Positions 18,031 through 28,377 of a stretch of 36,719 nt of DNA are shown one piece after another. A model generated the notes under the pieces. That model did not search any database, was not told where the DNA came from, and saw only the letters and a program-made list of their open reading frames with translations. Source of the DNA: a bacterium. Lineage in GTDB: Bacteria; Bdellovibrionota_C; UBA2361; RFPC01. The stretch covers positions 1-36,719 of the forward strand of contig RFPC01000020.1 in assembly GCA_009926305.1 (NCBI GenBank), written 5' to 3'. The position numbers were made by a program, and so were the translations under genes. How positions within the stretch are numbered: position 1 is the stretch's first letter; every line of letters begins with the position of its first letter.

Positions 18031-19524
18031 TTACTGCCCCCTCTGCAGCGCTTTTTGAACTTCTTCTTGATCTGAAAAATAAAATGTCTCGTTCTGCACT
18101 ATTTGAAAGTTTTCATGCCCTTTCCCCGCGATAAGGAGAATATCGCCTGACTCAAGCAAAGGAACAACACGAGCAATTGCTGCGCTTCTATCATTTTCTA
18201 TAAATTCAGGCTCTAGACCACTCTTGAGAATATCTTGAATGATCCTATCAGGATCCTCCTTACGGGGATTATCCGAGGTCAGAACGACTCGGTCGGCAAG
18301 TTCTTTTGCGACGCTTCCCATCGCTTCTCGTCGTCTCGGATCTTTCCCCCCTCCGAGTCCAAACATGAGCCAAAGCTTACCTTTCGTTACATCACGCAAA
18401 GCCACCAGAGCGTTCTGCAAAGCATCCGCGGTATGTGCATAATCAACAAAAACGGTTTTTCCCTCGTTAGCAAATCGCTCCATCCGTCCCGATGGCGAAT
18501 CAATTTCACGAAGCACTTCTAAAACTCTTTCTGGGGGATATCCTATGCTTACCAGAACACAAAACACAGCGAGATAATTCCGCGCATTGTATTCTCCTAT
18601 TAAAGGAGACGAGAAAGCATAAGAAGTGCCATTAAAGGTAAATTCCCCCGTTATTCCGTTGGATGAAAGCTCAATATTCCGAAATCGAGCCGAGGCTGAT
18701 TCATGATGACCGAAGGTAGAGTAATTCGCATTCTGCGACGCCGCCCACTTCGCTAACCGACGGCCATATTCATCATCGACTCCAATGATGAGGGGCGTCT
18801 GAGGATTTGCAGCAAGAGCTACTTGAAAAAGTCTCTGCTTGGCTGAAAAGTAATCTTCGAGCCCGTCATGATAATTCAAATGATCAGGGGTGAGATTTGT
18901 AAATACTGCACATGAGTATCGGACATCATCCCCCCTTCGCTGATCTAAGGCATGTGAGGATACTTCCATCACACACGCAGTCGCACCTAGCGATTCTGCC
19001 CATTTGGCTGCTGCATGAATTTCATCGGGTGGAGGAGTTGTTGCTTCACCACGGGTGCGAACCGTGCCTTCAAATTGCACGCCAAGGGTTCCGACCTCCA
19101 ACACACGCTCGCCGAACTGCTCAAGTGCTCGTGAGGCCAGCCAAAGACACGTAGTTTTTCCATTGGTTCCTGTTATTCCGATGGTTGTGTAGTTGTGTAT
19201 TGCATACTCGGAACATAGCGCTGCAATTTGACTTAAGGCTTTTCTCGAATCTCTCACGAGTAGAGCAGGCACACCCACAGATGATGGCAGCTCTTGTTCA
19301 ACAATCACCGCTCCAATTCCTTGCTGAACCACTGCTGGAATAAATGAATGGCCATCATGCGTGACCCCCCCGTAAGCAACAAATATCCCACCTGATTCTA
19401 CTTGACGACTATCATTCGTTACTAGGCATCCTTCCGGAGGCAACTCTGGTTGAACACCATGTAACCACGTCCCATCAAGTAGTTCAGTAAGAACATCCCA
19501 ATCTATTTTTTCCGGAAGCCTCAA
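18031..19524 (-). CDS. murE: MurE, UDP-MurNAc-tripeptide (mDAP) ligase
   Basis: Cytoplasmic ATP-dependent ligase that adds the third residue to UDP-MurNAc-dipeptide. 497 residues, the usual length. Domain 1 has TNDSRQVESGGIFVAYGG (36-53). The ATP loop TGTNGKTT is at 118-125. The central domain has TNLTPDHLNYHDGLEDYFSAK, where the lysine is the usual carbamylation site. The C-terminal domain has YAHTADAL, GGGKDPRRR, DNPRKEDP (418-425; the DNPR form is typical of mDAP-adding enzymes) and GKGHE (467-471). The start codon is TTG at 19524, supported by GAGGAGA 5 nt upstream and no nearby in-frame ATG. The product is the substrate for MurF, but the adjacent murF-like gene looks inactive. Confidence 0.96.
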   Translation of the reverse strand: MRLPEKIDWDVLTELLDGTWLHGVQPELPPEGCLVTNDSRQVESGGIFVAYGGVTHDGHSFIPAVVQQGIGAVIVEQELPSSVGVPALLVRDSRKALSQIAALCSEYAIHNYTTIGITGTNGKTTCLWLASRALEQFGERVLEVGTLGVQFEGTVRTRGEATTPPPDEIHAAAKWAESLGATACVMEVSSHALDQRRGDDVRYSCAVFTNLTPDHLNYHDGLEDYFSAKQRLFQVALAANPQTPLIIGVDDEYGRRLAKWAASQNANYSTFGHHESASARFRNIELSSNGITGEFTFNGTSYAFSSPLIGEYNARNYLAVFCVLVSIGYPPERVLEVLREIDSPSGRMERFANEGKTVFVDYAHTADALQNALVALRDVTKGKLWLMFGLGGGKDPRRREAMGSVAKELADRVVLTSDNPRKEDPDRIIQDILKSGLEPEFIENDRSAAIARVVPLLESGDILLIAGKGHENFQIVQNETFYFSDQEEVQKALQRGQ

Positions 19525-19539
19525 AGAATCTCCTCGTGT

Positions 19540-19567
19540 TGATTTTTATGGTTCGTCTATGAACCAT
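19540..19567. repeat. Hairpin and TGATTTTTA motif in the ftsI-murE gap
   Basis: ATGGTTC and GAACCAT (19548-19554 and 19561-19567) form a perfect 7-bp stem with a 6-base loop. Read on the minus strand the hairpin is followed by TAAAAATCA, then the murE ribosome site and TTG start. The same TGATTTTTA word lies beside the hairpin before the flagellin gene and in the murG-lipoprotein gap. It has no T-run, so it is not a typical terminator. An mRNA processing or translation-control element is possible. Confidence 0.45.
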
Positions 19568-19621
19568 ACATTGACTGCAAGCAAGTGTGAAGAGCTCAGT
19601 GCCCACAAATACTAACAAATA

Positions 19622-21511
19622 CTATTGGTAGTACCCCACCCGTTGGAATCCTTGTTTTTGGGACGGTGTGCCGTTGGCTGGAGGTCTACTAATAATCATC
19701 CCTTGAGATGAATCGTCCCATCGCTCGTTGAGTCCTTCATAGGGTCGTGTGTATTCATTTCTCGTTGATAGCGTATGGAGACTTCTCTGCATAATTCGTT
19801 TGAATACGGGAGCCGATGCAACCCCTCCATAGATTGCCCTTCCTCCATCTATGGTACTGGCTCGTGGACGGTCCATCACAACAAGTAAGACTAAAGGCTC
19901 AGAAACTCCGAGTGCACTCCCATCAGCAAACCCTGCAAACGAAGCGACATACGCATCATCTTCGTATCCTCTTCCATCCTCTCGAGGCCTTTGAGCTGTT
20001 CCTGTTTTTCCACCGACGATTACCCCAGGAATACGAGCTCGAGATCCCGTCCCCTCTTTCTCTTCCACTACTCCTACCAACATTCTTTTAGCAAGGTTCG
20101 CCGTATCAGGTGTGAGTACCCGCTCAGGAAGCTCTGGAGAAACGTCATCCAGGATCAGTGAGACGCTCGGAAGAATGCCACCATTGGCCAGCGCAGACAT
20201 TGCTCGAACAATTTGCAATGGAGTAACCGCAACGCCCTGTCCAAAAGAATGAGTTGCGATGTCTATTGGATACCACTGTTTCGGATTCCTCAAAAGTCCA
20301 GATGATTCACCAGGAAATGGAAGTCCTGTTTTCGAGCCAAAACCAAAACGACGAAGCCCTTGATAAATCCGCTCCTTTCCGAGTCGATCTCCCAGCTTGG
20401 TCATACCAATATTTGAGGAATGAACAACTACATTGTAAGTCGAAAGCAAACTGCTTGGATGTACATCATTAATGGTGTGGCCGCCATAGCGGTAAGAACC
20501 CTTCTCACAATTAATCAACTCATGAAAATGAGTCTCTTCCTCTTCGATTGCCATAGCCGCAATGAATGGTTTTAGAATTGAGCCTGGCTCAAAGGACAAT
20601 TCAAGCGCGTGATTCTTTAAGAGCTCTCGACTATCGAGAGCAAGCTGATTGAAGTTTGGGCTTGGAGACTGGCTCATTCCAAGAATTTCTCCAGATGTAG
20701 CATTCATCATTACGGCGAACGCTCGATCGGCTTGTGCCTTCTGCCGTCCTTCTTCAAGCTCTTCATCCATAATGAGCTGTAATGATGCATCAAGAGTTAG
20801 CGATAGCGGCGAGCCTTTAGGGATACCCTTCAGCTCATGACTCACATGCATAAGTTTCCCAAAGCCATCACGAACCACCTCTGTATTCGCCTCTGATGTA
20901 TTGAGATGTGTATTGAAGCGCGCCTCAAGCCCAGAAAGCCCACCTCCGTCTATCCCGACTTTACCAATGAGGGTTGATGCAGCACTCCCGTACGGATAGT
21001 AACGTCTTGACTCAAGAAGGTAACCAACTCCTCGAAGCTCCTCTTTTTCGAGCGCCTCTGCTGTTGGTCGAGGAAGCTGCCTTTTGATCCAAACGAATCG
21101 TGACTCAGACTCCATCCGCTGTAGAACATCTTCTTTATCAATTCCGATAAGATTCGCGAGTTTCACCGCCGTGACTTCCTTGTCACGAATTTGATGAGGG
21201 CGAATATAAATAGACGCGCTAGGTACAGAGGTTGCAAACAACTTTCCATTACGGTCGCGAATGGCTCCTCTCTCCGCCGCAAGGGTGAAGCTCGAGCCAT
21301 GCTGCTTCTTTGCGCTTCCTTCCCATGAGTGCGCATCTGCAATTTGTAGATGATACAATCTTCCAATAACGACCATTGCCCAAAGACAAGCGACGGCGCT
21401 TACTATTTTCACTCGTGTGCGACGATTTACATGCACTAAAGGAGATGTCTGTGACTCCACTTGGGCACGTGCAGCATAATCTCGAAAAAGGTGGAATTGA
21501 CTCTCGGACAT
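19622..21511 (-). CDS. ftsI: FtsI (PBP3), division transpeptidase
   Basis: Septal peptidoglycan D,D-transpeptidase, a class B penicillin-binding protein anchored in the inner membrane. 629 residues from ATG 21511. A cytoplasmic N-terminus is followed by one membrane helix (about 35-56) and then the pedestal domain (AERGAIRDRNGKLFATSV). The three catalytic motifs are intact: SILK at about 311-314, SSN at about 365-367 and KTGT at about 502-505. The ATG overlaps the ftsL stop (TGATG) and a CTGGAG ribosome site lies about 10 nt upstream. A TTG one codon earlier is possible but less likely. The C-terminal tail of about 50 residues after the transpeptidase domain is polar and probably disordered. 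It is followed by a 97-base gap before murE that holds the hairpin described separately. Confidence 0.96.
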   Translation of the reverse strand: MSESQFHLFRDYAARAQVESQTSPLVHVNRRTRVKIVSAVACLWAMVVIGRLYHLQIADAHSWEGSAKKQHGSSFTLAAERGAIRDRNGKLFATSVPSASIYIRPHQIRDKEVTAVKLANLIGIDKEDVLQRMESESRFVWIKRQLPRPTAEALEKEELRGVGYLLESRRYYPYGSAASTLIGKVGIDGGGLSGLEARFNTHLNTSEANTEVVRDGFGKLMHVSHELKGIPKGSPLSLTLDASLQLIMDEELEEGRQKAQADRAFAVMMNATSGEILGMSQSPSPNFNQLALDSRELLKNHALELSFEPGSILKPFIAAMAIEEEETHFHELINCEKGSYRYGGHTINDVHPSSLLSTYNVVVHSSNIGMTKLGDRLGKERIYQGLRRFGFGSKTGLPFPGESSGLLRNPKQWYPIDIATHSFGQGVAVTPLQIVRAMSALANGGILPSVSLILDDVSPELPERVLTPDTANLAKRMLVGVVEEKEGTGSRARIPGVIVGGKTGTAQRPREDGRGYEDDAYVASFAGFADGSALGVSEPLVLLVVMDRPRASTIDGGRAIYGGVASAPVFKRIMQRSLHTLSTRNEYTRPYEGLNERWDDSSQGMIISRPPANGTPSQKQGFQRVGYYQ

Positions 21512-21840
21512 CAACCATTCACTCCAGCAACAATACGAGTAATTTGTGATGTCTCAGGCTGCTTTAAGTTAAGCTCATCGTATGCTCTTTTTGCCAGCAA
21601 GTCGGGGCGAGTTGCTACCGAGTACTGGAGCTCCAGCTCCTGACGTTCATAGTTGAGCGCTTGTGTTTCTTCCCGAAGCTCCGCTATCTGATATCCAAGC
21701 TCAATTCCCTCCAATTTCACCCAAATTCTGTGTGAGAGTGAGATAGCAAGCAGTAATACCGCAAGAATATGCAGTGTTGTTTTTGATTTTGCAGCTTCAC
21801 GATCGAGATAAACAACCTGATGCTCAAGACAAATTGACAT
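21511..21840 (-). CDS. ftsL: FtsL-like divisome scaffold protein
   Basis: 109 residues, a typical bitopic FtsL layout: a short cytoplasmic N-terminus, one membrane helix (about 22-40, HILAVLLLAISLSHRIW), a coiled coil with heptad Leu/Ile (about 44-78) and a short C-terminal tail (ATRPDLLAKRAYDELNLKQP). In known systems FtsL recruits FtsB and FtsI and activates septal synthesis. Sequence identity in this family is always low, so the assignment rests on topology and on its place between rsmH and ftsI. It overlaps ftsI by one base. Confidence 0.85.
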   Translation of the reverse strand: MSICLEHQVVYLDREAAKSKTTLHILAVLLLAISLSHRIWVKLEGIELGYQIAELREETQALNYERQELELQYSVATRPDLLAKRAYDELNLKQPETSQITRIVAGVNG

Positions 21841-21863
21841 AGTTCCCCCCTGTATAACCTTTC

Positions 21864-22796
21864 TTACCTCACCTCATTTGCCGAAAACTGAAAAACACGT
21901 AAACGCGCACTCCTTGAGCGTGGATTCGCCTCTTGCTCCTTTGCTGTTGGCACTATTGCTTTTGGAGTTAATAGACGTCCCAAAGACTGGCTCTCATGCT
22001 GAAATACACCAGGCACATTTGCTGGCAATCCTTCTCCCCTCCACTTTCTCATTCGTCTTGCAACTAATTTATCTTCTAACGAATGAAAGGAAATGCACGC
22101 AAAGATCCCGCCTGAAGCTATGGCTGTCGGCACAAAGTTCAGAAGATTCTCAATCTGTTCAAACTCAGCATTTACCTCTATTCGAATAGCCTGAAAAACT
22201 ACGGTGGCAGGATGCTTTCCAAACCGATCCTTCATCGGAGTTGCGTTTACAATTGCATCAGCAAGCGAATCAGAAGTGTGAAATGGACGCTGTGACAAAA
22301 TTGCTGAGACGTATCGCTTAAGATTCTTTCGAACGCCTCCTTCAGCAAGAACGCGCGTTAATTCTCCAGCGGTGTAGTTATTCACGACAGTCTCGGCTGT
22401 CAGCTCATCCTCTGGATTCATCCGCATATCAAGGCGGGAATCTTCTCGGAAAGATATTCCTCTTCCGTCTTCAATTTGGTCAGAAGAAAGCCCTAAATCG
22501 GCTAAGATGCCACTAAAAGGTCCGTGCTTTGATATTGTTTCGAGTTCAGAGAAGGAGTGGTGATGCAATGAAAATCGTCCTTCAAATGGTTTCAGTCGGC
22601 TTGCAGCTCTGCTAAGAGCCTTTTGATCGCGGTCGATTCCAACGACTTGCACACTTTCTGACGCTTTCAACATTGCTTCCATATGACCCGCGCCGCCTAC
22701 CGTACAATCAAGAAAAACTCCGCCTCTGTCGAGCTTTAACGCCTTAATAACCTCTTCCAGGAGGACCGAAACATGCACCGTAACTTCTCCTGGCAT
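21864..22796 (-). CDS. rsmH: RsmH (MraW), 16S rRNA C1402 N4-methyltransferase
   Basis: SAM-dependent methyltransferase acting on C1402 of 16S rRNA in the ribosomal P site. 310 residues, the usual length. Motifs seen: HVSVLLEEVIKAL at the N-terminus, FLDCTVGGAGHMEAML (SAM loop), GILADLGLSSDQIED, RLDMRMN, ISFHSLEDKLVARRMR and the C-terminal NPRSRSARLRVFQ. It starts 22 nt after mraZ with an AAGGA ribosome site 9 nt before the ATG, and is followed by ftsL after 23 nt. It is the standard second gene of the dcw cluster. Confidence 0.97.
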   Translation of the reverse strand: MPGEVTVHVSVLLEEVIKALKLDRGGVFLDCTVGGAGHMEAMLKASESVQVVGIDRDQKALSRAASRLKPFEGRFSLHHHSFSELETISKHGPFSGILADLGLSSDQIEDGRGISFREDSRLDMRMNPEDELTAETVVNNYTAGELTRVLAEGGVRKNLKRYVSAILSQRPFHTSDSLADAIVNATPMKDRFGKHPATVVFQAIRIEVNAEFEQIENLLNFVPTAIASGGIFACISFHSLEDKLVARRMRKWRGEGLPANVPGVFQHESQSLGRLLTPKAIVPTAKEQEANPRSRSARLRVFQFSANEVR

Positions 22797-22818
22797 ACCT
22801 GCAATCCTTCATGCCCCC

Positions 22819-23337
22819 TTAGATATCTACATCTGAGAACAACTCAGGGTTCTCTAAAAGCGCCTGTTCAGTCTCTTGAAAAATATGTTCCCAAACTCGG
22901 CTATCCCAAATCCGGAATCCGTGAATTGAGCTCGTAAATGTCACCTCACGCTCAAGACTTGCATATTGTCGAAGGTGTGCTGGAAGAAGGATTCGCCCAG
23001 AGCGGTCAAGCGGACACTCCGCAGCACGACTTAAGTAAAAATTCTCAAGCCGCTGAAGTTTACTGCTAAACCGACTCTTCGCCCGAAGCCGCGCTTCAAA
23101 GTCACGCCATGCGGGTTCGGCGAATCCTTCAACACAACGAGAACCGTCTGAAATGTAGTTCGTAAGAACGACACTAGTACAACCTGCTCCTCCAAGAACT
23201 CGACGGAACTCTGAAGGCAAACTCACCCGACCCTTATCGTCGAGCGAGTGAGAAAAGTTGCCCCGGAATGAAAGTAGCGAACCTGTAGAAACCTCTTGTT
23301 CTAACTCTGATTGAGAAGAAGGAGGATCATTCCCCAT
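22819..23337 (-). CDS. mraZ: MraZ, dcw cluster transcriptional repressor
   Basis: AbrB-fold DNA-binding protein encoded by the first gene of the dcw cluster. In E. coli it binds TGGGN direct repeats and represses its own operon. 172 residues with two MraZ half-domains: FRGNFSHSLDDKGRVSLPSEFRRVL (SLDDKGR, about 32-38) and AAECPLDRSGRILLPAHLRQYA (PLDRSGR, about 113-119), the paired D-x-x-G-R motifs of the family. It has an unusual hydrophilic extension of about 22 residues before the conserved FRG. I see no alternative start nearby, so the extension appears real. Matching operator boxes are visible upstream. Confidence 0.95.
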   Translation of the reverse strand: MGNDPPSSQSELEQEVSTGSLLSFRGNFSHSLDDKGRVSLPSEFRRVLGGAGCTSVVLTNYISDGSRCVEGFAEPAWRDFEARLRAKSRFSSKLQRLENFYLSRAAECPLDRSGRILLPAHLRQYASLEREVTFTSSIHGFRIWDSRVWEHIFQETEQALLENPELFSDVDI

Positions 23338-23393
23338 ATCAAGCCACTCAAAAAACGGTTAGAGAATCTCGCGGGGCACCACTAAACGAAATT

Positions 23394-23417
23394 CCCAGTT
23401 TATCCCACTTTCACCCA
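23394..23417 (-). promoter_or_regulatory. MraZ operator: three TGGG boxes with 10-nt period
   Basis: On the minus strand the sequence reads TGGGT, 5 nt, TGGGA, 5 nt, TGGGA, with boxes at 23414-23417, 23404-23407 and 23394-23397. Direct TGGGN repeats with 5-nt spacers are the known MraZ recognition pattern. They lie 57-80 nt upstream of mraZ, right at the predicted transcription start, where binding would block transcription. Confidence 0.85.
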
Positions 23418-23425
23418 CTCCAGCC

Positions 23426-23455
23426 ATAGTAGTGCCAAACAGGCTTTCCCGTCAA
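23426..23455 (-). promoter_or_regulatory. mraZ/dcw promoter (sigma-70 type)
   Basis: Minus-strand -35 TTGACG at 23455-23450 (5 of 6 matches to consensus) and -10 TACTAT at 23431-23426 (4 of 6) with an 18-bp spacer. The start site would fall near 23419, at the edge of the first MraZ box. The rest of the 327-base gap between mraZ and katG holds the katG terminator-like repeat and no gene. Confidence 0.65.
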
Positions 23456-23568
23456 CCAAAAAACCTCGAGATTTAGCAACTTTAAGTGAGATAAAGTAAA
23501 ATCCGTTGAAAAGTTGATGCGTGACAACACATTAGCCGAAGAGCTTGGAAGTCAGCCTGACGAAACGA

Positions 23569-23607
23569 GAGAGGCCCCTCTCACGTCTTCCGCAAGAGGG
23601 GCCTCTC
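23569..23607 (-). terminator. Long inverted repeat downstream of katG, terminator-like
   Basis: GAGAGGCCCCTCT (23569-23581) pairs perfectly with AGAGGGGCCTCTC (23595-23607): 13 bp, GC-rich, with a 13-base loop. It lies 58 nt after the katG stop. The T content after the stem on the minus strand is poor, so it may be a weak terminator or an mRNA-stabilising hairpin that insulates the mraZ promoter. Confidence 0.6.
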
Positions 23608-23664
23608 CTGAACTTGTGGGCTTCGCTATCAAGAAACAAAGCCCTCTTCTTTTTGAGAAGGGTA

Positions 23665-25894
<2,230 letters not shown>

Positions 25895-26081
25895 CACCAC
25901 CTAACGGCATCACTTCCTCATAGCGAACCGTGGCAAACCACGCCTTTATGCCTATCACGAAATCAAGCTGGATTAAAGAAGCTTTGGTTGGTTATTTCAT
26001 CCCTACGAAACACTCAATCTCGATTCCACCTAGCAGCACTGATACGAGTGTATCAAAAAGCAGAAACATAAGTTGCTCTAC

Positions 26082-26133
26082 AGTGCTACTCCATAGTGCT
26101 GCTCCACAGCACTACTCCACAGCACTACTCCAC
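26082..26133. repeat. 13-bp tandem repeat over the glmS stop codon
   Basis: Four head-to-tail copies of a 13-bp unit, AGYRCTRCTCCAY; the last two are identical (AGCACTACTCCAC). A degenerate fifth copy precedes them at 26071. The array starts inside the last codons of glmS and includes its TAG, then continues into the 3' region. Changes in copy number would not alter the protein, because the stop lies in the first unit read. Confidence 0.85.
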
Positions 26134-27957
26134 AGTCACACTTTTCGCGAGGTTCCGCGGGAGATCCACATCTGTTCCGTTCAACTCGGCGATATAGTAC
26201 GCAATGAGCTGCAAAGGAATGGTAAGCAGCACTGGGCTCAGCAGATCATGAAGAAAAGGAATTTCAATTACCCTTTCGCACACCTCCCGAAGATCATCCG
26301 CTCTATCTGAATCAGTTACAGCAATGATGCGTCCATCCCGTGATTGGACTTCACGTAAGTTTGACAATGTCTTATCAAACTGTTGGGCAGCTCTTTGCAA
26401 CGTAATCACTACCGGAAGGTCCTTATCAATCAAGGCAATTGGACCATGCTTCATCTCACCCGCTGGGTAACCTTCTGCATGTATGTAAGATATTTCCTTA
26501 AGCTTTAAAGCTCCCTCAAGCGCTACGGGATAGCACGACCCCCTTCCGAGATATAAGAAATCAGAAGCCGTGTAGAATTCTTTGGCAACCTCCTCAAGCT
26601 GGGGCTCAAGGGCTAGGGCTTCACGCATCGTTGATGGAAGTTCAATAAGCGCTTGGGCAATCTCCTTTACTCTTTCCGAAGAGACGACTCCTTTCTTTTG
26701 GCCAAGAAACGTCGCAAACAAGAGAGCTGAAACTAACTGCGTTGTGAACGCCTTCGTGGAAGCAACACTAATCTCTGGTCCAGCATGAGTAAACAGCACA
26801 TGGTCTGCCTTCCGTGCAATCGAGGACCCCAACACATTACAAATCGCAAAGGTTTCGCAGTGTTGCTTTGCAAGCTCTAGTGCCGCTAGCGTATCTGCTG
26901 TTTCACCCGACTGACTAACAACTCCGACAAGAGATGTCGAGCTCAAAATTGGTTCGCGATAGCGGAACTCTGAAGCATAGTCCACATCGCACGGAATTTT
27001 TGCCAGCGCTTCGATAAAAAACTTGGCAACGAGACAAGCATGCCATGCCGTTCCACAGGCCACCAAAGTAATACGTTCAATTGCTTGTACATAGTCTTCA
27101 TTAAATTCAAGATCTGATAGAAAAATCGAGCCTTCATCAAGATTAAGACGCCCTCGAAACGTCTCGCCCAACACGCCAGGCTGCTCGTGAATTTCCTTCA
27201 ACATGAAATGCTTGTATCCACCTTTTTGAGCAGTTTCTGCATCCCATGAGACTTCTTCTATCGCACGCTCAACAGGCAGACCTTCGTGTTCAATCCGTAT
27301 ATTTCCAAGCGAGACTTCAGCAAGGTCTCCATCTTCAAGGACAATTACTTTTTTCGTAAATGGAAGAATCGCGGGGATATCACTGGCAATAAATACTTCT
27401 CCGTCACCAAGTCCGATAACTATCGGAGTCGCATTTTTCGCAACAAAGATCCGGTCAGGATGTTCTTGATCGATCGCCAAAAATGCATAGCTCCCGCGTA
27501 ACTTCTTACATGCTGTTTGCAGTGCTTCAAATGGCTCTTTGCCCTTTAGTTCTTTCTCAAACAGCTTTGCCGCAATCTCAGTATCAGTCTCAGAAGCAAA
27601 GGTTGCCCCCTCAGCTGCGAGCTCTGCACGCAACTCAAGGTAGTTCTCGATTATTCCATTGTGAATCAGACTCACGCGCCCAGCTCTATGGGGGTGAGCA
27701 TTGTGCTCCGAGGGTTTGCCGTGTGTTGCCCAACGAGTATGCCCGATACCGAGAGTTCCTTTCTTTCCGCGTGATTCGTCGGCGAGATTATCTCTTAAAG
27801 CCTGCAATTTGCCGCGGGCACGAGCAATGAAAACGTCTCCATCCTCAGCGATAGCAACTCCTGCCGAGTCATAGCCGCGATATTCAAGCCGTTGTAGCCC
27901 ACTTAAGATCACATCCAACGCAGGCGTATCTCCAATATAACCGACGATACCACACAT
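26125..27957 (-). CDS. glmS: GlmS, glutamine-fructose-6-phosphate aminotransferase
   Basis: Makes glucosamine-6-phosphate from fructose-6-phosphate and glutamine, the first committed step to UDP-GlcNAc for peptidoglycan and LPS. 610 residues from ATG 27957. This start puts the catalytic Cys directly after Met (MCGIVGYIG) and has GAGAGGGGG 6 nt upstream; a GTG nine codons earlier is rejected. The glutaminase domain (1-230) shows RGYDSAG, HTRWATHG, HNGIIENY and SETDTE. Two SIS domains follow, with ACGTAWHA, SQSGETADT, STKAFTTQ and the C-terminal LAKSVTVE. It is apparently a single-gene unit with no glmU beside it. Confidence 0.98.
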   Translation of the reverse strand: MCGIVGYIGDTPALDVILSGLQRLEYRGYDSAGVAIAEDGDVFIARARGKLQALRDNLADESRGKKGTLGIGHTRWATHGKPSEHNAHPHRAGRVSLIHNGIIENYLELRAELAAEGATFASETDTEIAAKLFEKELKGKEPFEALQTACKKLRGSYAFLAIDQEHPDRIFVAKNATPIVIGLGDGEVFIASDIPAILPFTKKVIVLEDGDLAEVSLGNIRIEHEGLPVERAIEEVSWDAETAQKGGYKHFMLKEIHEQPGVLGETFRGRLNLDEGSIFLSDLEFNEDYVQAIERITLVACGTAWHACLVAKFFIEALAKIPCDVDYASEFRYREPILSSTSLVGVVSQSGETADTLAALELAKQHCETFAICNVLGSSIARKADHVLFTHAGPEISVASTKAFTTQLVSALLFATFLGQKKGVVSSERVKEIAQALIELPSTMREALALEPQLEEVAKEFYTASDFLYLGRGSCYPVALEGALKLKEISYIHAEGYPAGEMKHGPIALIDKDLPVVITLQRAAQQFDKTLSNLREVQSRDGRIIAVTDSDRADDLREVCERVIEIPFLHDLLSPVLLTIPLQLIAYYIAELNGTDVDLPRNLAKSVTVE

Positions 27958-28057
27958 ATTTCGCCCCCTCTCAACTAACGGCACAAGACTATACTAATGG
28001 CTCACAGATGAGAAGCCTGTCTACGATACACGGCATTCATGGCAAAAATGAACATCG

Positions 28058-28081
28058 AAAACCTGTTGGAACACAGGTTTT
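28058..28081. terminator. Hairpin in the glmS leader, terminator-like
   Basis: AAAACCTGT and ACAGGTTTT form a perfect 9-bp stem with a 6-base loop, followed on the plus strand by TTTTT overlapping the stem end. On the minus strand it sits about 100 nt before the glmS ATG and is followed by TTTTCG. No gene upstream on either strand needs a terminator here, so an attenuator in the glmS leader is possible. A weaker hairpin follows in the same direction. Confidence 0.5.
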
Positions 28082-28273
28082 TACCCCTTCTGATTATTCA
28101 AATGGACTAAGCGTAAAGAGCTGAGATTCTCCAGTTACGATGATCGATACCTTAGACTACATGGGATACATCCCGATGACGGACCTCAATAGCAGACTCC
28201 TCACAATCTCATAGGGTCAAGCAAACCACCGATTTTTACCTCTTTCCCCTTGCTGAAGCTTTCAATGGGCAGC

Positions 28274-28287
28274 TACCATCCATGGTA
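28274..28287. promoter_or_regulatory. Palindrome upstream of folA
   Basis: TACCAT-CC-ATGGTA, a 6+2+6 inverted repeat about 90 nt before the folA ATG. The size fits a dimeric repressor site. Nothing else supports it. Confidence 0.3.
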
Positions 28288-28377
28288 ACGCAGACTTTCA
28301 CTCCCATGTTAGCCAAAAAAAGATGGGAATGTGCCGTACTACACCTGATAACGTACGAAACAAAAGAGGAGCTTCTT

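Larger units (their letters stand above)
27958..28377. other. Intergenic region between divergent glmS and folA
   Basis: 420 bases without a gene, which must hold promoters for glmS (minus) and folA (plus). It contains a 9-bp hairpin (28058-28081), a weaker one next to it (TTCAT/ATGAA, 28036-28052) and a TACCAT-cc-ATGGTA palindrome (28274-28287). I found no convincing sigma-70 pair and no glmS ribozyme-like core. Confidence 0.5.

Noticed and set aside
26082-26133. CRISPR array
   Set aside because: The 13-bp units are directly adjacent with no spacers.
27958-27984. Upstream GTG start for GlmS
   Set aside because: It would bury the catalytic Cys that must follow Met, and it lacks the good ribosome site that precedes ATG 27957.
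27958-28377. glmS ribozyme
   Set aside because: No conserved glmS ribozyme core or pseudoknot pattern could be recognised, only simple hairpins.
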